From Chloroflexota bacterium (GTDB lineage: Bacteria > Chloroflexota > UBA6077 > SHYK01): DNA of 36,255 nucleotides. Both the position numbers and the translations under genes were made by a program. The notes under the pieces are model-generated. The model saw only the letters and a list, made by a program, of their open reading frames with translations. It had not been told where the DNA came from and did no database searches. The number at the start of each line of letters is the position of its first letter. Positions within the stretch are counted from its first letter, which is position 1. Below, piece after piece: positions 1-8,626 of this stretch. Location of the stretch: positions 1 through 36,255 of the forward strand of contig DASRDP010000163.1 of assembly GCA_035652535.1 (NCBI GenBank), given 5' to 3'.

Positions 1-207
1 CCAAATGAAGTGTTCTCGCGCGACGAGCTGGCGCAACGCGTGTGGGGCTACCGCGACGCCAGTAGCGGACGCGCCATCGACGTCCACATCCGACGATTAC
101 GGGTCAAGCTGGACTCTGTTTCCGCCGCCCCGCCGCCCATCATCTCCGTGCGTGGATTCGGGTACAAGCTCGTATCGGGCCACCATGGAGTTTCTTCCGT
201 CGCCTGA
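1..207 (+). CDS. Response regulator, C-terminal winged-helix DNA-binding domain (5' end outside window)
   Basis: Only the last 68 codons are present, open from base 1. The peptide contains the RDELAQRVWG helix, the RAIDVHIRRLRVKL recognition-helix region and the closing ISVRGFGYKL hairpin. These are hallmarks of the OmpR/PhoB-type winged-helix output domain. The usual order is receiver then winged helix, so the receiver domain should lie to the left of the window. The protein would bind promoter DNA after phosphorylation by a partner histidine kinase, which is not visible here. A GC-rich hairpin follows the stop codon by about 20 bases, so this is probably the last gene of its transcript. Its targets cannot be inferred. 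Confidence 0.9.
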   Translation, partial: PNEVFSRDELAQRVWGYRDASSGRAIDVHIRRLRVKLDSVSAAPPPIISVRGFGYKLVSGHHGVSSVA

Positions 208-226
208 GCCTCGACAATCTCTTTTT

Positions 227-248
227 GGCGCCCCCGAACGGGGGCGCC
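227..248 (+). terminator. Strong GC hairpin after the response regulator gene
   Basis: A perfect 10-bp inverted repeat (GGCGCCCCCG / CGGGGGCGCC) with a 2-base centre lies 20 bases after the response regulator stop codon. Only a short T-rich stretch follows on the + strand, while a run of five T precedes the stem, so termination would not be classical. It could also work in part from the other strand. Confidence 0.6.
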
Positions 249-330
249 TTACTTGTGTTCGCCGAGCATCGGGCCGTTCGCGCCGTGTAGATGCTTGGAG
301 TATTCTTGAAACTGGCTCGGAGAGTGCGCG

Positions 331-1242
331 GTGAAAATTGTCATCGCAGGCGGCACCGGCTGGCTGGGGTCCGCGCTGTCACAATCGCTGGTGAGGGACG
401 GGCACGACGTCGTCGTCCTCTCCAGATCGACGCGGGATCCGTTGACGAGCACATTTCCGCGTGTCGTTCGGTGGGATGGCCAAACCGTCGGCTCCTGGAA
501 GGGCGATCTCGACGGCGCCGACGCGGTCGTAAATCTCTGCGGCGAATCCATCGCCTCCGGTCGCTGGAACCTGGAGCGCAAGCGCCGTCTGCTCACCAGC
601 CGAACGGAGCCAACCCGCGCACTGGTCGCGGCAATCGCCGAAGTCTCGCGGAAACCCGCAGTGCTCCTCAATGCATCCGCTGTCGGCTACTACGGCGACC
701 GCGGCGACCACCTCATCACGGAAGATGATCCGTCTGGAACCGATTTCCTCGCGCGACTGGTCGTGGAGTGGGAATCCGCTGCGCGCGAGGCGGAGGCGCT
801 CGGCGTACGCGTCTGCCTGATGCGCCAGGGCATCGTCGTCGGCCGGGGAGGGTTCATCGGGCACATGGCGGTACCGTTTCGCTTCTTCCTGGGCGCATAC
901 CTGGGCAGTGGCCGACAATGGGTTTCATGGGTCCACGTTGACGACGTGGTCGGGCTGTTTCGCCTCGCCCTCGAACGAATGGACGCGGTGGGGCCGATCA
1001 ACGTGACGTCGCCAGAGCCGGTTACGAATCGCGAGCTGGCCCAAACGCTGGGCGCGGTCCTCGGGCGTCCCGTCTGGTTTTCAATCCCTGGAATCATGGT
1101 CCATGCAGCCGTCGGCGAGATCGCCGATCAGCTGCTCACGGGACAGCGCGTCGTCCCGGCAGCGGCGCGCCGCCTCGGCTACGCGTTTCGGGCGCCCCAG
1201 CTCGGGATAGCGTTGCGTCAAGCCCTTTGCCCTGCCGCGTAA
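331..1242 (+). CDS. TIGR01777 family NAD(P)-binding epimerase-like protein
   Basis: 303 residues with a GTG start. The N-terminus carries the dinucleotide-binding motif GGTGWLGSAL (residues 7-16) of extended short-chain dehydrogenases. The C-terminal 50 or so residues (LGRPVWFSIPG through LLTGQRVVPAAARRLGYAF) match the small DUF1731 domain that closes TIGR01777/YfcH-type proteins. The family is built like a sugar-nucleotide epimerase, but no substrate is established for most members. The next gene starts 4 bases after the stop, so the two are probably co-transcribed. The family call is firm; the function is not known. Confidence 0.88.
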   Translation: MKIVIAGGTGWLGSALSQSLVRDGHDVVVLSRSTRDPLTSTFPRVVRWDGQTVGSWKGDLDGADAVVNLCGESIASGRWNLERKRRLLTSRTEPTRALVAAIAEVSRKPAVLLNASAVGYYGDRGDHLITEDDPSGTDFLARLVVEWESAAREAEALGVRVCLMRQGIVVGRGGFIGHMAVPFRFFLGAYLGSGRQWVSWVHVDDVVGLFRLALERMDAVGPINVTSPEPVTNRELAQTLGAVLGRPVWFSIPGIMVHAAVGEIADQLLTGQRVVPAAARRLGYAFRAPQLGIALRQALCPAA

Positions 1243-1246
1243 GACG

Positions 1247-2536
1247 ATGGAACTCGAGCTCGCCACCATCCATCTACCGGGAATATCCGATCATCTGCGC
1301 CGCCAGTGCCATCTCATCGCCGAGCACGCGCGCGCGGTGACCGGAGCTCCGCGCGCCATCCTGCTCCTGTACGACGAGACCATTCGTCGCCTCGTCACGG
1401 TCGCGACGCCGGGGTCCGAGATCGCCCTGCAGCAGATCGCGGTCGACCTGGTTCGGCGCAACTACCCCGGCCTCGATCCGCTCGCCTTGTCGTACCGTCC
1501 GACCATCAACGACGCCGTCGCGGCGGCGTTTGTCGGCCAGCGGACCCAGGTCAACACGATGGAGGAGGCCTTCGCCAACATCATGCCGGCGCCCGTCTCG
1601 GCCATCGCACGGGGGCTTGTGGGCATCACCCACGTGGTGTCGACGCCGGTCGTGGCGGAGGGCCGGGCCCTTGGCCTGATCCGCTTCCTGGTCGCCGGGC
1701 CCCCGAGCGCTGCTCAGCAGGCGCTCATGGAGGCGGCCGCCAGCCAAATCGGTCTGACGCTCGCGAACGCCGAGCTGGCGGAGCAAGCCCGCCGCCAGCT
1801 CGCCGCGACGCGCGCTATGGGCGAGGTCGCCCGGCTCAGCGCGAGCGCCGGCCTCACCGTGACCCTCGATGCGCTCGTCGGTCGAGCCCGCGACATCACG
1901 GACGCCGACGCCGCCACCGTGTACCTCGTCGACGATGATGGCGCAACCTTCTCCCCCGCCGCCGAAAGCCTCTCGGATCAGGGTCGCGCGGCCGACATCG
2001 GCCGCATGGCGACGCCCAGGCGCGAGATCGGCACCGGGCTCGTGGGTTGGGTCATCGCGGCCGGCGAGGCCGCGTTCGTCCCCGACGTGCGCCGCGACCC
2101 GCGCACGCAGACCCGCCACACCGCCATCCGCGAGGGCGCGATTGCCGTTCCCATGCGCGTGGGGAGCACCGTGGTAGGTTGTTTTCGCATAAGCGTGCTG
2201 GGCAAGCGGCGCTTCGCCGAGGGCGATCTCTGGGTAGCCCAGACGCTGGCGGATGAGGCTGCCGTTGCGCTGCAGAACGCCCGAGAGATGGAGCGAATCG
2301 AGGCGCGAGCCCGAGCAGAGGGCGAACGCGTGGCGGCCGCGCGCACGGCGCGCGAGATAGACGCGGCGCTGGCCGAACTGTTACGCTGCCTCGGTACACG
2401 CGACCTGCGCACGGAGGGCGAGCTGCGCGCCATTGTCGACGATGCACGCGCGCTGGCGCAGAGACTCGAAACCGCCGTCCAACGGCTCAGCTCCTCGGAC
2501 TCAGCTCGTGAGCCCGACGGCCCACTCCCCGCGTAA
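1247..2536 (+). CDS. Tandem GAF-domain protein
   Basis: 429 residues. Two GAF-like units can be traced: about residues 15-175 (ending in the LTLANAELAEQA helix) and about 190-345 (with REIGTGLVGWVIAAGE and DEAAVALQNAREME). Each ends in the long helix typical of GAF sensor modules. An Ala/Arg/Glu-rich, probably coiled-coil tail follows (about 345-410). There is no histidine kinase, GGDEF, PAS or output domain, so it is a stand-alone cytosolic sensor or an accessory that binds a small ligand or a partner. It follows the epimerase-like gene by 4 bases and precedes the flavoprotein genes by 16, suggesting one transcript. Ligand and partner are unknown. Confidence 0.8.
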   Translation: MELELATIHLPGISDHLRRQCHLIAEHARAVTGAPRAILLLYDETIRRLVTVATPGSEIALQQIAVDLVRRNYPGLDPLALSYRPTINDAVAAAFVGQRTQVNTMEEAFANIMPAPVSAIARGLVGITHVVSTPVVAEGRALGLIRFLVAGPPSAAQQALMEAAASQIGLTLANAELAEQARRQLAATRAMGEVARLSASAGLTVTLDALVGRARDITDADAATVYLVDDDGATFSPAAESLSDQGRAADIGRMATPRREIGTGLVGWVIAAGEAAFVPDVRRDPRTQTRHTAIREGAIAVPMRVGSTVVGCFRISVLGKRRFAEGDLWVAQTLADEAAVALQNAREMERIEARARAEGERVAAARTAREIDAALAELLRCLGTRDLRTEGELRAIVDDARALAQRLETAVQRLSSSDSAREPDGPLPA

Positions 2537-2552
2537 TTCGGGAGCACCTCGT

Positions 2553-4214
2553 ATGCCCGCAACGGAGACCATCTCCGCGGACGTCCTTGTCGTCGGCGCC
2601 GGAGTTGCCGCGCTGCGCGCGGCGATCGCCGCGCGCGAGGCCGGCGCGGAGGTTGTCCTCTGCTGCAAGGGAATCGCCGGACGAAGCGGGAACACAGTCG
2701 TATCGACGGCGGACATCAGCGCGTACGTGCCACAGCTCGGAGTGGACGATTCAGAAGGCGTTTTCGCCACCGACACCCTGCAGACCGGAGGGAGCATCGC
2801 CGACGACGATCTGGTGCAACTGCTGGCGGAGCGCTCTGGGGAGGCATTGCTCGACCTCGAGCGGCTGGGCATCACGCTCCTTCGATCCGAGGGGCAGATC
2901 GACCGAACGCGGGCGGCGGGACACAGCCGCGCTCGTACGTATCGCGCGGATTCCAAGGGTCTCGGGCCAAACAAGGGCCTCGCCTTATCGGTTCCCCTCG
3001 CCCAGCGCGCGGGCGCGATCGGCGTGCGCTGCCTCAGTCGCACACCCGTGGTCCGGATCGCCACGGGCGACGGCCAAATCGCCGGGGCCGTGGCCGTCGA
3101 CATGGAATCCAGGGATTTTGTGCGCATTGCGGCGCCCGCCGTCGTCGTCGCGGCCGGTGGCGCTTCCCACCTCTTTGCGCGGACGAACGGAACGGCCGAG
3201 GCGACCGGCGACGCCATCGTCTACGCGCTGCGGGCAGGCGCGAAAGCACGCGATCTGGAGTTCGTCCAATGGCATCCGACGCGCATGGACGAACCCGTAC
3301 CCCTCTTTCTCACAAATGGCCTGCTGGCAGACGGCGCGGTGTTTCGTGATGCTCAGGGGCGCCGCTTCATGCCCGACTACGACGAACGAGCTGACCTGGC
3401 GCCTCGAGACGTCCTCTCCAAGGCTGTGTACCTGGAAGGAAAGGGAGGCCGCGGGGTGGGCGGTGGCGTCTACCTCGACTGCTCCGCGATCCCAGCCGAT
3501 CGCATCGCGCTTCGCCACGCATACCTCGCGAGCGTCCTTCGGGAGCGCGGCGTGGATTTTCCGAACCAGTGGCTCGTCGTGAGTCCGGCCACGCATTTTC
3601 TCATGGGCGGCATCGCCATCGACCGGCAGGCCTCGTCCACGGTGCCGGGGCTGTTCGCGGCCGGCGAGAGCGCGGGAGGCATTCACGGCGCGAACAGGCT
3701 CGGCGGCAACGCCTTCTGCGAGGGGCTCGTTTTCGGCACCATTGCCGGAGCTGCCGCGGCCCGATACGCGGCCGACCGCACAAGTCCGCGGTTCGACTCG
3801 GACACGGAGGCCTTGATCTGCACGTCGGTCGATGCCGGACACGCTGACCCACGTCCGGCCATCGCGTCAGCGTGGAGAGAGCTGCGCCAAACGATGTGGG
3901 ACCACGTGTCGTTGGTACGAACGGAGGCGGGGCTCGACGAAGCCGAAGCCATCCTGGCTGCGCTTGCAGGCGCGGCTGGAGAGCTGCGCGGCCGCGACCC
4001 GTCCGAGGCCGCGCGTATCCTGGAGCTGCGCGCCAGTATCGATTGCGCGCGGTTGATCACTTCGGCTGCGCGCTGTCGGGAGGAGAGCCGAGGCGCACAC
4101 TGGCGTGTTGATTTCCCGGAAACCAGGCCTGAATGGCTCGGCTCGATCTACGCGAGCTGGCCGCTCGCGGCCGACAGTCCAGTCCTGACATTTCGCCCGA
4201 AAATCGTGAGGTGA
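2553..4214 (+). CDS. FAD-dependent oxidoreductase of the fumarate reductase / L-aspartate oxidase family
   Basis: 553 residues from an ATG with GGAG 8 bases upstream; an upstream in-frame extension would overlap the GAF gene and has no homologous look. The N-terminal FAD site reads VVGAGVAALRAAIAAREAG. RSGNTVVSTADIS follows, then the substrate-side block HPTRMDEPVPLFL, the APRDVLSKA segment containing the family's catalytic arginine region, and the C-terminal FAD signature GLFAAGESAGGIHGANRLGG. This is the SdhA/FrdA/NadB flavoprotein family. No iron-sulfur or membrane subunit lies nearby, so it is more likely a soluble dehydrogenase or oxidase than part of a respiratory complex. The stop codon is 2 bases from the next flavoprotein gene, which implies tight co-translation. 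NadB is possible, but no nadA or nadC is present. Confidence 0.87.
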   Translation: MPATETISADVLVVGAGVAALRAAIAAREAGAEVVLCCKGIAGRSGNTVVSTADISAYVPQLGVDDSEGVFATDTLQTGGSIADDDLVQLLAERSGEALLDLERLGITLLRSEGQIDRTRAAGHSRARTYRADSKGLGPNKGLALSVPLAQRAGAIGVRCLSRTPVVRIATGDGQIAGAVAVDMESRDFVRIAAPAVVVAAGGASHLFARTNGTAEATGDAIVYALRAGAKARDLEFVQWHPTRMDEPVPLFLTNGLLADGAVFRDAQGRRFMPDYDERADLAPRDVLSKAVYLEGKGGRGVGGGVYLDCSAIPADRIALRHAYLASVLRERGVDFPNQWLVVSPATHFLMGGIAIDRQASSTVPGLFAAGESAGGIHGANRLGGNAFCEGLVFGTIAGAAAARYAADRTSPRFDSDTEALICTSVDAGHADPRPAIASAWRELRQTMWDHVSLVRTEAGLDEAEAILAALAGAAGELRGRDPSEAARILELRASIDCARLITSAARCREESRGAHWRVDFPETRPEWLGSIYASWPLAADSPVLTFRPKIVR

Positions 4215-4216
4215 CG

Positions 4217-5692
4217 ATGGAGTCGTATGACGTCGTGGTCGTCGGCGCTGGCAACGCCGGGCTCTGCGCGGCGCTCTCCGCGCGTGAGGCTGGCGCTCGC
4301 GTGGCAGTGCTCGAGAAGGCCCCGCGCGCTGAGCGCGGGGGAAACACCGCCTTCACCGGCGGCCTGCTCCGTTTCCCCTTCCAGGGCATCGAGGAGATCA
4401 AACCCCTTATTCCCGACTACACGGCCGACGAGCTGTCCAACGTCGACGTGGGACGCTACACCCAGCACGACTACGCCAGCGACCTCGAGCGCGTCACCGA
4501 AGGCCTTTCCGATCCGGCGCTCGTCGAGACGCTCGTCGGCAACGCCTACCCCACGATGCGTTGGATGCGCGACCGGGGCGTTCGATGGCTCCTCGCCCTC
4601 GGGCGCCAGTCGTACAAGGTCGGGGAGACGTATCGCTTTTTCGGCAACCTCATCCTTGAAGCCCATGGCGGTGGGCAGGGGCTGTCTGATCGCCTGTTCG
4701 AGATCGCCGAGGGCAGCGGCATCGAGATTCGGTACGACACGAAGGCCACCGGCCTCGACACGAACGCCAACGGCGCTGTGACAGGTGTCCGTATTCGCGA
4801 TCAGGACGGCGTTCACAACCTGTCGGCTCGCTCCGTGGTCCTCGCCTCCGGGGGGTTCGAGGCGAATCGCGAGATGCGCACCCGCTACCTCGGCCCCGAC
4901 TGGGAGCTGGCCAAGGTGCGCGGCACGCGTTTCAACACGGGTGATTCCATCCAGATGGCGCTCGCGATCGGCGCGCAGTCATACGGGCACTGGAGCTGTT
5001 GCCACGCCGTGGCGTGGGACCTCCTCGCCAACGAGGTCGGAGACCTCCGGATCGGCGACCTGCACCAGAAGCATTCGTATCCCCTCGGAATCGTCGTGAA
5101 CCGACTCGGGCAGCGATTCGTCGACGAGGGGGCGGACTTCCGAAACTACACCTATGCGAAGTACGGCCGCGAGATCTTGAAGCAGCCCGGTCGCCAGGCG
5201 TTTCAGATCTTCGACAGCAAGACCGTCCCCATGCTCCGCGATGAGTACCGGATCAAAGAGGCCACACGAGGCCGCGCGAACACGATCGCCGAGCTGGCCG
5301 ACCAGCTCACCATCGACCAGGACGGCCTCTCCCGAACGGTCGCGGAATTCAACGCTGCAATCCGGCCGGGCGAGTTCAATCCCTCGATCCTCGACGGCAA
5401 GCATACCGAGGGGATCACGCCGCCCAAGTCCAACTGGGCAATCCCCATCGACGAGCCGCCCTTTGAGGGCTACGCCGTCACCTGTGGGATCACCTTCACC
5501 TTCGGCGGCCTGCGCATCAATCCACGATGCCAGGTCCTCGATACCGAGAACCGCCCCATCCCCGGGCTCTTCGCGGCCGGCGAGCTGGTTGGCGGCCTGT
5601 TCTACTACAACTACCCCGGCGGCTCCGGGCTTATGGCAGGGGCAGTCTTTGGCCGCATCGCCGGCATGAGCGCGGGGGAGCATTCCGCATAG
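4217..5692 (+). CDS. tcuA: FAD-dependent tricarballylate dehydrogenase-like flavoprotein (TcuA type)
   Basis: 491 residues; ATG 2 bases after the preceding stop. The N-terminus carries the FAD motif VVVGAGNAGLCAALSAREAG followed by ERGGNTAFTGG. Later blocks include the RFFGNLILEAHGGGQGL segment, GGFEANREMRTRYLGPDW, and the C-terminal GLFAAGELVGG and YNYPGGSGLMAG. This layout is that of TcuA and its close relatives in the fumarate reductase flavoprotein family, which oxidise tricarballylate to cis-aconitate. TcuB, the usual electron-transfer partner, and the transporter TcuC are absent, so the true substrate may be another dicarboxylate-like acid or steroid-like ketone. The pair of flavoproteins may act in sequence or share an acceptor. 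Family call strong, substrate uncertain. Confidence 0.82.
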   Translation: MESYDVVVVGAGNAGLCAALSAREAGARVAVLEKAPRAERGGNTAFTGGLLRFPFQGIEEIKPLIPDYTADELSNVDVGRYTQHDYASDLERVTEGLSDPALVETLVGNAYPTMRWMRDRGVRWLLALGRQSYKVGETYRFFGNLILEAHGGGQGLSDRLFEIAEGSGIEIRYDTKATGLDTNANGAVTGVRIRDQDGVHNLSARSVVLASGGFEANREMRTRYLGPDWELAKVRGTRFNTGDSIQMALAIGAQSYGHWSCCHAVAWDLLANEVGDLRIGDLHQKHSYPLGIVVNRLGQRFVDEGADFRNYTYAKYGREILKQPGRQAFQIFDSKTVPMLRDEYRIKEATRGRANTIAELADQLTIDQDGLSRTVAEFNAAIRPGEFNPSILDGKHTEGITPPKSNWAIPIDEPPFEGYAVTCGITFTFGGLRINPRCQVLDTENRPIPGLFAAGELVGGLFYYNYPGGSGLMAGAVFGRIAGMSAGEHSA

Positions 5693-5700
5693 CCCGTCGG

Positions 5701-5716
5701 TGTGATTCGTGTCACA
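5701..5716. promoter_or_regulatory. CRP/FNR-type operator candidate
   Basis: The stretch matches TGTGA-N6-TCACA exactly, the consensus half-sites of CRP-family regulators. It lies 8 bases after the tcuA-like stop and about 206 bases upstream of the tyrosine-rich protein start. A TAATAT element at 5740-5745 could serve as a -10 box, but no good -35 box stands before it, as would suit an activator-dependent promoter. No CRP-family gene is in the window. Confidence 0.45.
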
Positions 5717-5922
5717 GCTACGCAACAGATCGATTCGTGTAATATCAACCAGGAGCCGCCCGTCGGTCTGGCACCTTGGTGATCCTGACCGATTGGGACG
5801 CGTATCAGGCAGGGATGGGCCTGGGTCAGACCTGCGTGTGCGTCGTCTCACGCTCGTCATCGGCGCGGTGAGCGCAGACGAGCCGCGAGCACCACTCATC
5901 ACCAAGAGGGGAGAACGAAGGT

Positions 5923-6417
5923 ATGAAGGTCCGTCTCGCATCCCTGCGTTGGCGCGTGCTTCCCGTCCTGGCGCTTCTCGTCCTAGCGAGCGTCGCAGCT
6001 CTGCCGGCAAGCGCCCAGTACGGATACTACCCGTATGGCTATGGCTACTACGGGTCGTACTACCCGTATTACAGTAGCTACAACTACGGCTATTACCCCT
6101 ACAACTACGGCTACTACAACGGGTATTACAATGGCTACTACCCGTACTACAACAACTATAGTTACTACCCCTACTACAGTAACTACAACTACGGCTATTA
6201 CAACTATCCGTATTACAATTACAGCAGCTACTACTACCCATATTCCGCGAGCTACTATTACCCAGGCACGAACTACGCATACTACGGCTTCCCGGGATAC
6301 TACGGCAGCTCATATTACGGCGGATACCCGTACTATGGTGGATATGGCGGGTATCCGTCCTACTATGGGGGATATGGAATGTACGGGTACGGATACCCGT
6401 ACTACTACGGCTACTGA
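5923..6417 (+). CDS. Exported tyrosine-rich low-complexity protein
   Basis: 164 residues. A positively charged N-terminus, a hydrophobic core (LPVLALLVLASVAAL) and an ASA|Q cleavage site around residues 31-32 make a clear Sec signal peptide. The mature part, about 133 residues, is roughly half tyrosine (67 by my count). The rest is Gly, Pro, Asn and Ser, arranged as YYPY, NYGYY, GGYPYY and similar units. I see no charged residue and no cysteine after the signal peptide. The codons keep the frame through the repeats, so it is a real protein and not a simple DNA repeat. Such proteins suggest an extracellular or envelope structural material, possibly cross-linked through tyrosines. A purine-rich ribosome site precedes the ATG and a strong terminator follows. 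A second tyrosine-rich protein lies at 31015-32109. Confidence 0.85.
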   Translation: MKVRLASLRWRVLPVLALLVLASVAALPASAQYGYYPYGYGYYGSYYPYYSSYNYGYYPYNYGYYNGYYNGYYPYYNNYSYYPYYSNYNYGYYNYPYYNYSSYYYPYSASYYYPGTNYAYYGFPGYYGSSYYGGYPYYGGYGGYPSYYGGYGMYGYGYPYYYGY

Positions 6418-6438
6418 CACATCAACGAGCGTACGGGC

Positions 6439-6474
6439 AAGCGGGCCGGAGCTTCTCCGGCCCGCTTCGTTTTT
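6439..6474 (+). terminator. Rho-independent terminator
   Basis: A 12-bp perfect stem (AAGCGGGCCGGA / TCCGGCCCGCTT) with a 5-base loop is followed by CG and TTTTT. It sits 21 bases after the stop of the tyrosine-rich gene and ends that transcript. Confidence 0.93.
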
Positions 6475-6583
6475 CAGACAAACGGCCCCCTGATCGCCGC
6501 GATCTCGGACACGCGTGAGCGCGAGAGACGGCTTCGCGTTATGATGGCCGACGGAACCGAAAGCACGAAACACGGGGTGCACG

Positions 6584-8398
6584 ATGGCCACAACTGAGTC
6601 GCGAACTCGAGTCGACGTGCCGGTCGGAGTCGACGATGCCGCGGGGCGGCCCGCCTGGGGCTCCGACCTCGTCATGGACATGCTGCGGCTTCTCGACGTC
6701 GAATATGCCGCGATCCTGCCTGGCTCGTCCTTCCGGGGAATCCACGATTCGGCCGTCAACTACACGGCAAATCGGCGCCCGCAGCTCGTGCTCTGCAACC
6801 ACGAAATGATCACTGTCTCCTTGGCCCGGGGCTACGCAAAGGTCACCGGCCGGCCGATGGCGGCGATCGTCCATGATTTCGTCGGGCTGCTGAACGCCGC
6901 GATGACCATCTACGACGCGTGGTGCGATCGCGTGCCGGTTCTGATTCTCGGCGGAACCGGCCCCATGGACGCGACGAAGCGGCGTCCCTGGATCGACTGG
7001 ATCCACACCGCCAACCTGCAGGGCGTGGCGGTCCGCGATTTCACCAAATGGGACGACCAGCCTAGCTCGGTGGCTGCCATCCCCGACTCTCTCCTCCGCG
7101 CACACCGTATCGCGACCACGGAGCCGGCCGGGCCGGTCTACGTGTGCTTCGATGTCAGCCATCAGGAGGAAGCCATCACCGAGCCCATCCCGCTTCCGGA
7201 CGCGGCGCGGTTTCGCGCGGCGCCGCCCCCCGCCCCGGACGCGGGCGCCCTCCGTGAAGCTGCGCGGTTGCTCGTCGAAGCGGAGCTTCCGCTTTGCCTC
7301 GCCGACCGGGTCGGTCGGTCAGCAGAGGCGGTCCGCCAGCTTGTCGAGCTGGCGGAGCTCCTCGCGATGCCCGTCGTGAATCTGGGTACGCGCCACAGCT
7401 TCCCGACCCCTCATCTTCTCGACTTCGCCGGGCTTGCGCGGGAGTTGTCCGCCGAGGCGGACGTCGTCCTCGGGCTCGAGCCGGTGGACTTGGGCGGCTC
7501 CCTGCGCCCCATGACCAACGCAGCCGGACGGTCCGCCCCCGACCGGAGCGGCCGAGTGCAGCGCGTGATCAACGTGTCGCTGGACGAGCTGATCCATCGC
7601 GCCCTGACGACCGACTACCAGGCGCTGCCGGCCGTCGACGTGCCGATTCTCTCCGATTCAGCGGCCACGCTGCCCTACCTCATTGAAGAATGCCGATCGC
7701 GAATCAACGACGCCGCACGCGTTCGGATCGAGCGGCGCAGGCAGGCCCTCGCGCCGAGGCAAGAGCAGATGCGCGAGCGGCAGCGACGACAGGTGGACGC
7801 GCATCTTCGCCAGCCCGGCATCACGGAGGCCCGGTTGGCGACCGCCGTGTGGGGCGCCGTGAAGGACGAAGACTTCGTCTTCACGTCGGGTCGGCTGAGC
7901 CGCATGGCGCCGGGCGTGTGCGCGATTCCGGGGCCCGAGCGCAACGTGGGCGGCGGAGGCGGCGGCGCAGTTGGCGCCGGTCCCGGCGCGGCGCTTGGCG
8001 CGGCCCTCGCCCTGCAGGACACGGGCAAGCTCCCCGTCGCAGTCCTCGGAGATGGCGAGTTCCTGTCTTCCATCCAGGCGCTCTGGACGGCTGCGCACCA
8101 TGGCATCCCATCGCTGTGGGTCATCAACAACAACCGCTCGTACTACAACGACGAGGCGCACCAAAAGCACATCGCGCAGGTGCGCGAGCGGCCGCTGGAG
8201 AACGCGTGGGTGGCCCAGCGCATCCAGAATCCGGAGATCGATTACGCGAGCGTCGCGCGCGACTTCGGCGTGGGAGGCGAGGGCCCCATCACGGACCCAG
8301 CGGACCTCGAACCGGCGCTCCGTCGAGCGGTCGAGGAGGCCAAACGCGGGCAGCTCGTCGTCGTCGATGTGCGGACGGAGACCCGCGAAGAAGCGTAG
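6584..8398 (+). CDS. Thiamine pyrophosphate-dependent enzyme (acetolactate synthase / benzoylformate decarboxylase-like)
   Basis: 604 residues with the three domains of the TPP decarboxylase/synthase family. The N-terminal pyrimidine-binding domain carries the cofactor-activating Glu at about residue 74 (CNHEMITVSLARGYAK). A central domain follows, then a C-terminal pyrophosphate domain with GDGEFLSSIQALW starting near residue 489 and ending in VINNN, the metal and diphosphate site. The Gly/Ala-rich loop NVGGGGGGAVGAGPGAALG replaces the usual substrate-side loop and is odd for the family. There is no small regulatory subunit, so it is not a biosynthetic acetolactate synthase. A 2-oxoacid decarboxylase or carboligase is more likely. 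It stands alone after a terminator; the ATG is preceded by a GGGGTG ribosome site. Substrate unknown. Confidence 0.85.
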   Translation: MATTESRTRVDVPVGVDDAAGRPAWGSDLVMDMLRLLDVEYAAILPGSSFRGIHDSAVNYTANRRPQLVLCNHEMITVSLARGYAKVTGRPMAAIVHDFVGLLNAAMTIYDAWCDRVPVLILGGTGPMDATKRRPWIDWIHTANLQGVAVRDFTKWDDQPSSVAAIPDSLLRAHRIATTEPAGPVYVCFDVSHQEEAITEPIPLPDAARFRAAPPPAPDAGALREAARLLVEAELPLCLADRVGRSAEAVRQLVELAELLAMPVVNLGTRHSFPTPHLLDFAGLARELSAEADVVLGLEPVDLGGSLRPMTNAAGRSAPDRSGRVQRVINVSLDELIHRALTTDYQALPAVDVPILSDSAATLPYLIEECRSRINDAARVRIERRRQALAPRQEQMRERQRRQVDAHLRQPGITEARLATAVWGAVKDEDFVFTSGRLSRMAPGVCAIPGPERNVGGGGGGAVGAGPGAALGAALALQDTGKLPVAVLGDGEFLSSIQALWTAAHHGIPSLWVINNNRSYYNDEAHQKHIAQVRERPLENAWVAQRIQNPEIDYASVARDFGVGGEGPITDPADLEPALRRAVEEAKRGQLVVVDVRTETREEA

Positions 8399-8399
8399 A

Positions 8400-8446
8400 G
8401 GGTGGACCTGAGGGGATTCGAACTCCTGTCGTCGCGGATGCGACCC
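8400..8446 (-). repeat. Decayed copy of the 3' half of tRNA-Ala (att-like repeat or tRNA pseudogene)
   Basis: The 47 bases match 10531-10577, the 3' half of the intact tRNA-Ala gene, at 43 positions and in the same orientation. The first 24 bases are identical. The match covers the acceptor 3' strand, T arm and 3' side of the anticodon arm, then stops. Further out, a GGCCT-containing hexamer at 8473-8478 lies where the tRNA 5' end would be, so a full but decayed tRNA pseudogene is also possible. Duplicated tRNA 3' ends are typical of integration sites of elements that enter tRNA genes. Confidence 0.75.
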
Positions 8447-8626
8447 CGGGTCGCCCACACCGCACCTTCGATAGGCCCACGAGCCCGCCAGGAGTCTCTC
8501 TCAGGCCGGAAGACCGCCCGGGAGAAGACTGGCCGCCGACGACAATGAGAATTGCCGCTCGGAGGCTCCCGGGATGAGAGACACTGGCCTCTCGCCGTGT
8601 CGCTGCTTCGCCCTCCCTGTCTCCCG

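Noticed and set aside
4979-6313. 444-codon minus-strand frame with Ser/Cys/Asn repeats
   Set aside because: It is the mirror of the tyrosine codons and of the tcuA-like gene; composition is set by the other strand and there is no domain.
5990-6415. Repeated units that might be a CRISPR array or a DNA satellite
   Set aside because: Repeat units vary in length and sequence but always keep the Tyr/Gly/Pro reading frame; there are no regular spacers. They are protein repeats.
8448-8620. Possible small gene between the tRNA-like repeat and the permease
   Set aside because: No frame with a ribosome site or recognisable peptide; it is probably scar sequence.
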